The notes beneath the pieces were generated by a model, which had not been told where the DNA came from, ran no database searches, and saw nothing but the letters and a program-made list of their open reading frames with translations. A DNA stretch of 40,006 nucleotides from a bacterium (GTDB lineage Bacteria > Patescibacteriota > Minisyncoccia > JAHIHE01 > DAOWLE01): contig DAOWLE010000032.1 in NCBI GenBank assembly GCA_030643545.1, positions 1-40,006 of the forward strand, given 5' to 3'. The translations under genes and the position numbers were made by a program. Shown here one piece after another: positions 9,182 through 17,236 of this stretch; position 1 is the stretch's first letter, and each line of letters opens with the position of its first letter.

Positions 9182-10936
9182 TTATTCTTCCGGCAAAATT
9201 TGATAATAATTCAATAAAAATTTAGACAGTTCGCTGAAAGTTGAAGTTGTTGAATCAGCGGCAAAGCGAATTCCCTGAGGATTGTCTAATTTAATTAAAA
9301 TAATAAATTTCGGATCAGGCACCGGGCCAAAACCAATAAAAGAATGAATAGTTTCATCAGAATATCCGCGTTTGTCTTTGCTTGGAACTTGAGCCGTTCC
9401 GGTTTTTCCGGCAATATGATAACCTTTAACGCCAGCTCTGTTGCCATAACCGTTTTTTATCACGCTAATCATCATCGCTGAAAGCCGATTGGCTGTTTGC
9501 GGCGAAATAACATGGCGGATAATTTTCGGCTCTATTATTGTTTCGTTTTTATCAAAATGAATAAATTTTTCAACAATATGCGGCTGCATTAATTTTCCGT
9601 TGTTGGCAATAGCAGAAACCGCAGTAATAAGCTGAAGAGGCGTTACTGCTACTCCCTGCCCAAAAGAAGCGGTGGCAAAATTAACATCGCTTTTTTTATT
9701 TTTTAAATTAGATAAATTTCCTCCCCGCTCTCCGGTAAGCCCGATTCCCGTCGGAACTTCAAATCCGAAATCCCGGACATATTTTTCAAATGCTTCCTTG
9801 CCTGTTTCTTCTTGGGCAAAAATAGCTCCGGTATTTAACGACTTTTCCAAAACCTGAGTCATTGTTTTTTTGCCGTGAGCTTTCAAATCCGAATTCCTGA
9901 TATTATATCCGTTAACGCGGACAACTCCTTTGTCTTCATAGTAAGTTGACGGTGTTATCGCGCCGCTGTCCAAAGCCGCCGCCATTGTTATTAATTTAAA
10001 AATAGAGCCCGGTTCAAATTGATCCTGAATAATTGAATTCAAAAAAACATTCAAATCTTCTTCTTCAAAATATTTATTAGGATTAAAACTCGGCTGGCAG
10101 GCAACCGCGCGCAAAGCTCCGGTAACGGGATCCATAATAATAATTGACCCGCTTTCAGCTTCCCATTTTTCAATTAATTTTTTCAAAATTTCTTCGGTTT
10201 TAAACTGAATCGTCCGATCAATTGTCAGAACCAAATCGTCCCCGTCTTCAGCTGGCTCCGTATTTCTGTCGCTGATAGAAATCCATCGGCCGATTGTATC
10301 CCGCTCCGCTTCCAAAAATCCTGATTTCCCCTGAAGAATTTCATTGTGATATCCTTCAAGCCCGTACTGGCCTTTTTTCTTGTCATCGGAAAAACCGACA
10401 AAACCCAGAATATGCGACAATAAATTTTCCTCAGGATAATAACGCCAGCTTTCCGGAACCAAATACAAACCTTTGATATTCAAATCTTTAATTTTATTAA
10501 CTGTATCTTCCTCAAGCTTGCGCTTGATAACTTCATACGGATCATCTGGCTTATCTAGTTTTGTTAATAATTCCTCCTCTGGAATTTCCAAAATGGAAGA
10601 AATTTTTTCAGCTGTTTCTTTCGGCTGTTCAATCTGGCGCGGAACAGCGTAAAGCATTTCCAAGTTTTTATTAACCGCCAAAGGATAAAGCTGGTTTGAA
10701 TGCAAATCAGAAACAAAAATTTCCCCCCTTTCCGGAAAAAGCTCGCTATAAAATTCGCGCTGGTCTAATGCTAATTTAGCGTAAATATTATGTTGGAAAA
10801 TCTGAAGATTTGCCATTCGCCAAACAATAATTACAGTAATAAAAAAAACAACGCCTATCAAAAAATAAACGCGCCAATTATCAGATCCTTCTCCGTTAGA
10901 ACGGCAAAAAATAAATCTCTTTTTTTTAGAAATCAT
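9182..10936 (-). CDS. ftsI: penicillin-binding protein, FtsI/PBP2-type transpeptidase
   Basis: QDQFEPGSIFKLITMAAAL (SxxK), KSLNTGA (SxN), AGKTGTAQ (KTG); one N-terminal TM; dcw context. Confidence 0.93.
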   Translation of the reverse strand: MISKKKRFIFCRSNGEGSDNWRVYFLIGVVFFITVIIVWRMANLQIFQHNIYAKLALDQREFYSELFPERGEIFVSDLHSNQLYPLAVNKNLEMLYAVPRQIEQPKETAEKISSILEIPEEELLTKLDKPDDPYEVIKRKLEEDTVNKIKDLNIKGLYLVPESWRYYPEENLLSHILGFVGFSDDKKKGQYGLEGYHNEILQGKSGFLEAERDTIGRWISISDRNTEPAEDGDDLVLTIDRTIQFKTEEILKKLIEKWEAESGSIIIMDPVTGALRAVACQPSFNPNKYFEEEDLNVFLNSIIQDQFEPGSIFKLITMAAALDSGAITPSTYYEDKGVVRVNGYNIRNSDLKAHGKKTMTQVLEKSLNTGAIFAQEETGKEAFEKYVRDFGFEVPTGIGLTGERGGNLSNLKNKKSDVNFATASFGQGVAVTPLQLITAVSAIANNGKLMQPHIVEKFIHFDKNETIIEPKIIRHVISPQTANRLSAMMISVIKNGYGNRAGVKGYHIAGKTGTAQVPSKDKRGYSDETIHSFIGFGPVPDPKFIILIKLDNPQGIRFAADSTTSTFSELSKFLLNYYQILPEE

Positions 10937-10947
10937 AGTTCAATTTT

Positions 10948-11304
10948 TTATCTTTTCGCAAATTCCCTGTCTCCTCCCCTCATATAGCTCACTTTTGATG
11001 TTTCCACTAAATTAAATTTTTCTTTCGCTCCCTGAAGATGATTGACTGACTGCAGTTCCGCCGCTTCTACTTTTAATTTTTGGTTTATCGCGCGAAGCTC
11101 TTCAATTTTTTCTTCGCAATTGCGGATCTGATATCCTTTTGCCGCTGTTTGATTTGCTTGCGCCAGATAAAAAAGACCCATAAGGCAAACAAGGCAAACA
11201 GTAACAAAGCCCAAAGTAACTTTACCGATAAAAATTTTGTTTTTGATTTTCTTTTTACATCTTCCAAGGCCTTTTTTGCTGGCTGGAATAGTGAATGAAA
11301 TCAT
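10948..11304 (-). CDS. FtsL-like small TM/coiled-coil division protein
   Basis: 118 aa, single TM then heptad-like CEEKIEELRAINQKLKVEAAELQSV; between rsmH and ftsI. Confidence 0.65.
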   Translation of the reverse strand: MISFTIPASKKGLGRCKKKIKNKIFIGKVTLGFVTVCLVCLMGLFYLAQANQTAAKGYQIRNCEEKIEELRAINQKLKVEAAELQSVNHLQGAKEKFNLVETSKVSYMRGGDREFAKR

Positions 11305-11444
11305 GTAAATACAATTTTAATAAAAAATAACTTATTTTTTGTGAATAAAAATCATATCTTTATCAAAGAATGATTTAAGATTTACGAATTATGATTTAAG
11401 AATTTTTTGTGGAACTTTGCTCCATTTTATTCATAAATCTTAAA

Positions 11445-12359
11445 TCATGAATCATAAATCGCTTTTTCAGCTACCCGCAGTTTCGCGCTGCGGCTTCGCG
11501 GATTTTTTTCAACTTCTTCGGAAGTCGGAACGATTGGTTTTTTGGTGATAATTTTTAATCTGCCGATTTTGGATTGCTCTTTGAAAAATTGTTTGACGAT
11601 TCTGTCTTCTAAAGAATGAAAAGAAATGATTGCGATTTTTCCGCTTGGTTCTAAAATTTCAATCGCTTGCGGCAAAACTTTTTTAATATTGTTTAATTCA
11701 TCGTTAACGGCAATTCTCAGCGCTTGGAAAACTCTCGTCGCAAAATGAATTCGCTGGTGCCGAAACTGCGCCGGAATTGCTTGTCTGATAGCTTCAACTA
11801 ATTGAAAAGTGGTTTTAATCGCCTTAATTTTTCTCTGTTCGCAAATCTTTTTAGCAATCCTCCGCGAAAATCTTTCTTCTCCATATTCCTGAAAAATCTT
11901 CACTAATTCTTTTTCCGGCAAAATATTAATAATATATTCGGCAGTTAAAAAAAATTTATTAAAGGAACAATATTGCATAATCAGCGGCTCATCTTTCTTA
12001 AACGAAAATCCCCTTCCACTCTCATCCATCTGCCAAGATGAAAAACCCAAATCCAGCAAAATTCCGTTTACCGGTTTAAAATTATTTTCCTCAACAATTT
12101 TTTTTAAATTTACAAAAGAATCATTAATTAAAATCACTCTATTTTTGATATTTGATTTTTGATTTTTGATTTTAGCCGCTTGTATTTTATATAATTCAAC
12201 ATCTATCTCAATTCCCAAAATTTTTCCATCAGGTTGAATTTTCTTTAAAATAGCGGCGCTGTGTCCTCCGCTCCCAAAAGTGCAATCAACAAAATTTTCA
12301 TTTGCTTTTGGATCTAAATATTCTAAAACTTCTTTTAAAAGAACGGGAATATGAGACAT
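11445..12359 (-). CDS. rsmH: 16S rRNA m4C1402 methyltransferase RsmH
   Basis: MSHIPVLLKEVLEYL, FVDCTFGSGGHSAAIL, GILLDLGFSSWQMDESGRGFSF, FHSLEDRIVKQFF. Confidence 0.97.
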   Translation of the reverse strand: MSHIPVLLKEVLEYLDPKANENFVDCTFGSGGHSAAILKKIQPDGKILGIEIDVELYKIQAAKIKNQKSNIKNRVILINDSFVNLKKIVEENNFKPVNGILLDLGFSSWQMDESGRGFSFKKDEPLIMQYCSFNKFFLTAEYIINILPEKELVKIFQEYGEERFSRRIAKKICEQRKIKAIKTTFQLVEAIRQAIPAQFRHQRIHFATRVFQALRIAVNDELNNIKKVLPQAIEILEPSGKIAIISFHSLEDRIVKQFFKEQSKIGRLKIITKKPIVPTSEEVEKNPRSRSAKLRVAEKAIYDS

Positions 12360-12362
12360 AAT

Positions 12363-12451
<89 letters not shown>

Positions 12452-12527
12452 TTGCCCACAACTAAATCTGTTGAAAATAAAAAATATGAAACTTTCAAGT
12501 TATGAATTATAAGTTACAGGCTACAAG

Positions 12528-12959
12528 TTATATTCCCAAATCTGAAAGTTCTTCCGCCATATCCCCTATCGTTGATTCTGATTTTTGTTTGTAAATATCC
12601 CAGCGTGATTTGTCCCAAACTTCCAAGCGATTATAAACGCCAGTGACGATCGTCTGTTTTTTTAAAAAAGCGTATTTTTTCAAATAATCCGGAACTAAAA
12701 TTCTGCCGGCGCTGTCCAATTCCACTTCCATTGCTCCGGCAAGCATCAGCCGCATAAAACCGCGGGCGTTTGATTGGCCAACCGGCAAATTCCCTAATTT
12801 CTCGGCTAATTTTTTCCATTCATTCATTGGATAAACAAAAAGACAGTTATCTAATCCGCGAGTGATAACCGCTTTCTTGCCCAAACCAGACCGGAACCGC
12901 GAAGGTATTGCCAGTCTTTTTTTACTATCAAGACTATGAATGTATTCGCCAATAAACAT
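12528..12959 (-). CDS. mraZ: transcriptional regulator MraZ
   Basis: MFIGEYIHSLDSKKRLAIPSRFRSGL, ELDSAGRILVPDYLKKYA. Confidence 0.96.
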   Translation of the reverse strand: MFIGEYIHSLDSKKRLAIPSRFRSGLGKKAVITRGLDNCLFVYPMNEWKKLAEKLGNLPVGQSNARGFMRLMLAGAMEVELDSAGRILVPDYLKKYAFLKKQTIVTGVYNRLEVWDKSRWDIYKQKSESTIGDMAEELSDLGI

Positions 12960-13004
12960 AATTTTTCCTCCTCTGTTATTCCCGCAGAGGCGAGAATCTA
13001 ATTA

Positions 13005-13088
13005 TCCACAAATTTAATAGCTTATCCCCACTTTTATCCACTTTTTGACACTATACTTTTATTATACTCCACTTAGATAAAATGTCAA
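13005..13088 (-). promoter_or_regulatory. mraZ promoter (TTGACA-N16-TATAAT) with four phased GTGGR boxes, candidate MraZ operator
   Basis: -35 at 13083-13088, -10 at 13061-13066; boxes at 13005, 13027, 13037, 13068. Confidence 0.65.
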
Positions 13089-13115
13089 GACACTAATATA
13101 CACTTGTCAAAATTA

Positions 13116-13145
13116 AACAAATGCTTTATTTTAAAGCATTTGTTA
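13116..13145. terminator. hairpin ACAAATGCTTTA-TTT-TAAAGCATTTGT
   Basis: Perfect inverted repeat, AT-rich flanks. Confidence 0.5.
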
Positions 13146-13270
13146 AATAATCATTAATTTTATTATTTTTATCCAAATTTTTTATCCACAATTTATTCAC
13201 ATTTTTTAAAGTTTAAAATACCAGAAGGCGACATACGCGAATGTTGCCTTCAATAAATTTACAAATCGGG

Positions 13271-13383
13271 GTTGACCCAGCTCTAGATTTTAAGTAAATA
13301 TAACGAAAAAGGAAAGCCAAAATTAAATTAGGATGATCAAACTATAAATAGATAATTTTTCTAAAATCTGGGGCTGGGTTGAC
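13271..13383. mobile_element. MITE-like element, copy 1 (101-bp core, TIR CCAGCYCYAGATTTTA, direct GTTGAC flanks)
   Basis: Core 13277-13377; GTTGAC at 13271-13276 and 13378-13383; homologous in the same orientation to 32756-32855. Confidence 0.7.
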
Positions 13384-13407
13384 ACCTTTCCATAAAAGTA
13401 TTATTAT
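13379..13407 (+). promoter_or_regulatory. promoter TTGACA-N17-TATTAT at the element's right tip, reading to secE
   Basis: -35 at 13379-13384, -10 at 13402-13407. Confidence 0.6.
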
Positions 13408-13476
13408 AAAAATAGCCATTAGGGCTGTTTTTAAAAACTGTTGATAACTATTATAAAATCAATTTAAAGAAAAAAT

Positions 13477-13668
13477 ATGAACATCATCAAAAAAATAATT
13501 ACTTTCTTAAAAGATGTCAGATTAGAACTGAAAAAAGTTACCTGGCCGACAAAACAAGAAGCGACAAAACATACAATCACCGTAATTGCCGTCAGCATCA
13601 TCGCCGCCGCTTTCCTCGGAGGAATAGATTTTTTATTTAATTATTTAATTGATAAATTTATTATCTAA
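13477..13668 (+). CDS. secE: preprotein translocase subunit SecE
   Basis: FLKDVRLELKKVTWPTKQEATKHTITVIAV and a C-terminal TM; upstream of nusG. Confidence 0.95.
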   Translation: MNIIKKIITFLKDVRLELKKVTWPTKQEATKHTITVIAVSIIAAAFLGGIDFLFNYLIDKFII

Positions 13669-13732
13669 AAATTTTAAAATTCTTTAATCGAATTGATTTA
13701 AAATTAGAAAATAATTAAAAAATAATAATTAC

Positions 13733-14134
13733 ATGCAGCAAAAATTAAAAACGCAAATAGATTATTGGAAAAAATCAGCTCAAAGGGATTTAGACACAGC
13801 CCAAGTTTTATTTAAAAACAAACGTTATGATTCCTGTCTTTTCTTTTGTCATTTATCGTTAGAAAAATTGTTAAAAGGATTAGTGGTAAAACAAACTAAA
13901 AAAGCGGTTCCGTATATTCATCATTTAGAAAAATTAACAATTTTAGCAGAATTAACATTAACAGAAGAACAAATAAAAAATTTAAGAGTTATTACTGATT
14001 TTAATATTGCTGGACGTTATGATAAATTTAAATTTGCTTTTTATGAAAAATGCACAAAAGAATATACAGAAAAATATTTTGATATTACTAAAAAATTATT
14101 TCCATGGTTAGAAAAAAAATACCAAAAAAATTAG
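13733..14134 (+). CDS. HEPN-domain protein (putative toxin partner)
   Basis: YWKKSAQRDLDTAQVLFKNKRYDSCLFFCHLSLEKLLKGLVV; overlaps the MNT gene by 31 nt. Confidence 0.88.
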   Translation: MQQKLKTQIDYWKKSAQRDLDTAQVLFKNKRYDSCLFFCHLSLEKLLKGLVVKQTKKAVPYIHHLEKLTILAELTLTEEQIKNLRVITDFNIAGRYDKFKFAFYEKCTKEYTEKYFDITKKLFPWLEKKYQKN

Positions 14135-14433
14135 AAGAAAAAATTCAAGAATATATTGAAGTTTTAGAAAAAGATAAATTACCTATTAAAAAAGTGATAC
14201 TTTTTGGCTCTTACGCCAAAGGCACTCAACACAAATGGAGCGATGTTGATTTGTGTATTATCTCGCCAAAATTTAAAAATGCTTTTGACGCACTGCATTA
14301 TTTGTCATTAAAAACAATTTTCGATATGAAATATACCATTGAACCGATTGGATTTAGTCCGAGGGATTTTCAAGATAAATACAGTTCGCTTATTCAGGAA
14401 ATAAAAACAACCGGAATTGAAATAGATGTTTGA
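14104..14433 (+). CDS. MNT-type minimal nucleotidyltransferase (putative antitoxin partner)
   Basis: KKVILFGSYAKGTQHKWSDVDLCIISPKF. Confidence 0.9.
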   Translation: MVRKKIPKKLEEKIQEYIEVLEKDKLPIKKVILFGSYAKGTQHKWSDVDLCIISPKFKNAFDALHYLSLKTIFDMKYTIEPIGFSPRDFQDKYSSLIQEIKTTGIEIDV

Positions 14434-14504
14434 AGTTATGCGAAATAATTTTTAAAATTTCTTTTAAAGGTCGCGCATAACTTTCGCTATACGATATATT
14501 ATAA

Positions 14505-14816
14505 TTAAGGAATAAAAATATATTAGAGTCAGAAAAATTTGAAAGTGGCGCGTCATCCCAAGATAACGAAATATCTGTTCTTTTAAAAAAGCTTAAATTT
14601 ACTGGCGAAATCTGGGATTTTGAAATGAGAGAGCAAGAAATCAAAGAAAGAGGAGCTGAATTACCAGAAAATATTGAAGGATTAAGAAAACAATGCTTGC
14701 AACGAAACAAAGAAAGATTGGAAAATCTAATTTCTTCAGCAAGAACTGATAGGTATAAAAAAGAAAAACAAATAGAATTAGATGAAATAAAAAAGCGTCT
14801 TGAAGAAATTGAATAA
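14505..14816 (+). pseudogene. possible 5'-degraded ORF without a standard start codon
   Basis: Open frame ...LESEKFESGASSQDNEISVLLKKLKFTGEIWDFEMREQEIKERGAELPENIEGL...; first ATG only at 14625. Confidence 0.5.
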
Positions 14817-14883
14817 TAAATTTCGTTGGTCTTACGCAGAAACAAATTTATAAATCCGTCTTTGATGGTTAAAAAAATACGCA

Positions 14884-14912
14884 GTAGGGGCGTATCGCAA
14901 TACGCCTCTACG
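14884..14912. repeat. palindromic repeat GTAGGGGCGTATCGCAATACGCCTCTACG
   Basis: Direct reading of the inverted repeat. Confidence 0.8.
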
Positions 14913-14993
14913 CAATACACATTTTTATGTCCCAAAATTTTTAAAACAATTAGACAAAACTTTTTCAATTTTATAAGTTTTTAATTTACTATT

Positions 14994-15539
14994 ATGCCAA
15001 AGCAAATAGGCGACCTTGAAAAAAAATGGTATGTCCTTCATACTTATTCCGGATATGAAGATAATGTTTCTAGAAATTTGAAACAGCGTATTGAGTCAAT
15101 GGGAATGGAGGATAAAATTTTTAGTGTCTTGGTCCCAAAAGAGAAAAAAATAAAAATTAAGAATGGCAAACGCAAAACCGTTGAAGAAAGAATTTTTCCC
15201 GGTTATGTTTTGGTGCAAATGATTGTTACTGACGACTCGTGGTATGTAGTCAGAAATACTCCGAATGTCACCGGATTTATCGGTTCAGGAACAATTCCTA
15301 CTCCAATTTCCGAAGAAGAAATTAAAACTTTACAGAAAAGAATGGGTGTTTCCGAACCAAAATATAAAATTGATGTTGTTGTCGGCGAAGCAATTAAAAT
15401 TATTGACGGACCCTTTAAGGACTTTGACGGAAAAGTGAACGACATTGATCCGGACAGAGGAAAAATTAAAGTTCTAGTTTCAGTTTTCGGGCGGGAAACG
15501 CCGGTTGAATTGGACTTTTTACAGATTAAGAAAATATAA
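14994..15539 (+). CDS. nusG: transcription termination/antitermination protein NusG
   Basis: [51 protein letters not shown] (KOW). Confidence 0.97.
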   Translation: MPKQIGDLEKKWYVLHTYSGYEDNVSRNLKQRIESMGMEDKIFSVLVPKEKKIKIKNGKRKTVEERIFPGYVLVQMIVTDDSWYVVRNTPNVTGFIGSGTIPTPISEEEIKTLQKRMGVSEPKYKIDVVVGEAIKIIDGPFKDFDGKVNDIDPDRGKIKVLVSVFGRETPVELDFLQIKKI

Positions 15540-15541
15540 TT

Positions 15542-15964
15542 ATGAAGAAAATTAAAACTATAATTAAATTACAGATTCCGGCTGGAAGCGCAAATCCAGC
15601 GCCGCCAATCGGACCGGCTTTAGGACAGCATGGATTAAATATTCAAGAATTCTGTGTCCGTTTTAATGATGCTACAAAAAGCCAAAAAGGAGATATTGTT
15701 CCGGTTGAAATTTCTGTTTTTGAAGACAGAACTTTTGATTTTGTTTTAAAAACTCCGCCGGCTGCCGAGCTTCTTAAAAAAGCGGCGAATATCAAAAAGG
15801 GGTCTAAAGTCCCCCATCGGGATAAAGTTGGCAAAATAACTAAAAATCAAGTTCGCGAAATCGCCGAGAAAAAAATGCCCGACTTAAACGCCAATGACAT
15901 TGAACAAGCAATGAAAATAGTTGAAGGAACGGCAAGGAGCATGGGAATTACTGTTGAAAAATAA
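15542..15964 (+). CDS. rplK: 50S ribosomal protein L11
   Basis: [38 protein letters not shown]. Confidence 0.98.
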   Translation: MKKIKTIIKLQIPAGSANPAPPIGPALGQHGLNIQEFCVRFNDATKSQKGDIVPVEISVFEDRTFDFVLKTPPAAELLKKAANIKKGSKVPHRDKVGKITKNQVREIAEKKMPDLNANDIEQAMKIVEGTARSMGITVEK

Positions 15965-15993
15965 TTTCATTGAAAATTCTTAAACTTTATAAA

Positions 15994-16668
15994 ATGAATA
16001 AATCTGATAAAAAAACACAACTTGAATTTGATAAATCAAAAATCTATGAAATAGATGAGGTTTTGGATTTAGTAAAGAAAAATTCCAAGGCAAAATTTGA
16101 CGAATCAGTGGAAGTTCATATCCGTTTGGGAATTGATCCGAAAAAATCAGACCAGCAAATCAGAACCTCGGTCGCTTTGCCGCACGGAACCGGCAAGAAA
16201 AAAAGAGTTGCCGCTTTTATTACTCCGGAAAAAATAGAAGACGCGAAAAAAGCCGGAGCTGATTTAATTGGCGGAGAAGATTTAATTAATGAAATTAAAG
16301 AAAAAGGCCAGTGTAATTTTGACGCGGCGGTGGCAATGCCTGATATGATGAGACAGTTAGCTTCAATCGCCAAAATTTTAGGTCCGCGTGGATTAATGCC
16401 TTCTCCAAAAAGCGGAACAGTGACTATGGAAATCGGCAAAGTGATTAAAGAATTGAAAAAAGGAAAGGTGGATTTTCGCAACGATGAATCAGGAAATATT
16501 CATTTGAGCATCGGCAAAGTTTCTTTTGACTTGGAAAAATTAAAAGAAAATTTCAACGCTTTTATGGAAGTTTTAAAAGACGCCCGCCCAAAAGGAATAA
16601 AAGGAGAATTTATTAAAAATGTGAGTGTTTCCTCAACAATGGGAAAAGGAATTAGGGTGAAAGTTTAA
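15994..16668 (+). CDS. rplA: 50S ribosomal protein L1
   Basis: KFDESVEVHIRLGIDPKKSDQQIRTSVALPHGTGK, LGPRGLMPSPKSGTV; ATG 15994 preferred over the track's TTG 15970. Confidence 0.95.
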   Translation: MNKSDKKTQLEFDKSKIYEIDEVLDLVKKNSKAKFDESVEVHIRLGIDPKKSDQQIRTSVALPHGTGKKKRVAAFITPEKIEDAKKAGADLIGGEDLINEIKEKGQCNFDAAVAMPDMMRQLASIAKILGPRGLMPSPKSGTVTMEIGKVIKELKKGKVDFRNDESGNIHLSIGKVSFDLEKLKENFNAFMEVLKDARPKGIKGEFIKNVSVSSTMGKGIRVKV

Positions 16669-16718
16669 AAACTTATATTTTCTATTATTCTTATTTTTTT
16701 GTCATTCCTTTTTTTTGT

Positions 16719-16779
16719 TATTCCTGCGAAAGCAGGAATCTACTATAAAAGTAGATTCCCGTTTTCACGGGAATGACAG
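16719..16779. repeat. paired dRS3-like ATTCC-hairpin element
   Basis: ATTCCTGCGAAAGCAGGAATCTACTATAAAAGTAGATTCCCGTTTTCACGGGAATGACAG. Confidence 0.85.
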
Positions 16780-16829
16780 AAGATAAATTTCTGTTATTTT
16801 AAAATAAAATAAAATAAGAAGGAAGAAAA

Positions 16830-16976
16830 ATGAAAAGGATGAAAAAAATGAATGAAGGAATAGAAAAAACAAAATGGTGGAAAGCTACGAAAATTGAAGG
16901 ACTACCGATAACTTGGGGGGCTATCGCAATAGTAATATTATTTGTTGTTGCAATAACACTATTAATTGTAGAGTAA
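16830..16976 (+). CDS. small single-TM protein, 48 aa
   Basis: MKRMKKMNEGIEKTKWWKATKIEGLPITWGAIAIVILFVVAITLLIVE; purine-rich SD AGAAGGAAG upstream; absent from the track (below length cutoff). Confidence 0.65.
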   Translation: MKRMKKMNEGIEKTKWWKATKIEGLPITWGAIAIVILFVVAITLLIVE

Positions 16977-17126
16977 AGAAAAAAGAACGGAATTTGTAGA
17001 AAAAGAACCTGATTTTGAATTAGAAAGAATAAACAACGAAACAATTAATATACTAAGACCAGGCGACAGAGAAATTTTAAGAATATTCTTTGGTTAATCA
17101 AAGAATAACAAAAAAAACAAACAAAC

Positions 17127-17155
17127 AGCTTCTAAATAGAAGCTTCTTTTTTTTA
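17127..17155 (+). terminator. intrinsic terminator AGCTTCT-AAAT-AGAAGCT-T-rich tract
   Basis: Hairpin plus U-tract. Confidence 0.85.
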
Positions 17156-17198
17156 TTTGAAAATGTGGTATAATTAAGATGATATTGGATATTTTCCT

Positions 17199-17227
17199 TG
17201 TTCGAAAAAACAATCTATTGTATAATA
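17199..17227 (+). promoter_or_regulatory. promoter TTGTTC-N17-TATAAT
   Basis: Lies 10 nt upstream of ATG 17237. Confidence 0.5.
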
Positions 17228-17236
17228 AAAACGATT

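Noticed and set aside
13271-13383. Integron attC site
   Set aside because: Flanks GTTGAC/GTCAAC do not fit GTTRRRY/RYYYAAC with the required arrangement; no integrase or cassette array.
14390-14968. 192-aa minus-strand ORF
   Set aside because: Antisense to MNT 3' end and the plus-strand protein-like frame; composition typical of antisense ORFs (F/S/I/L-rich), no recognisable motif.
17198-17236. N-terminal extension MFEKTIYCIIKTI of the 835-aa ORF
   Set aside because: Overlaps the TTGTTC-N17-TATAAT promoter; ATG 17237 is more likely.
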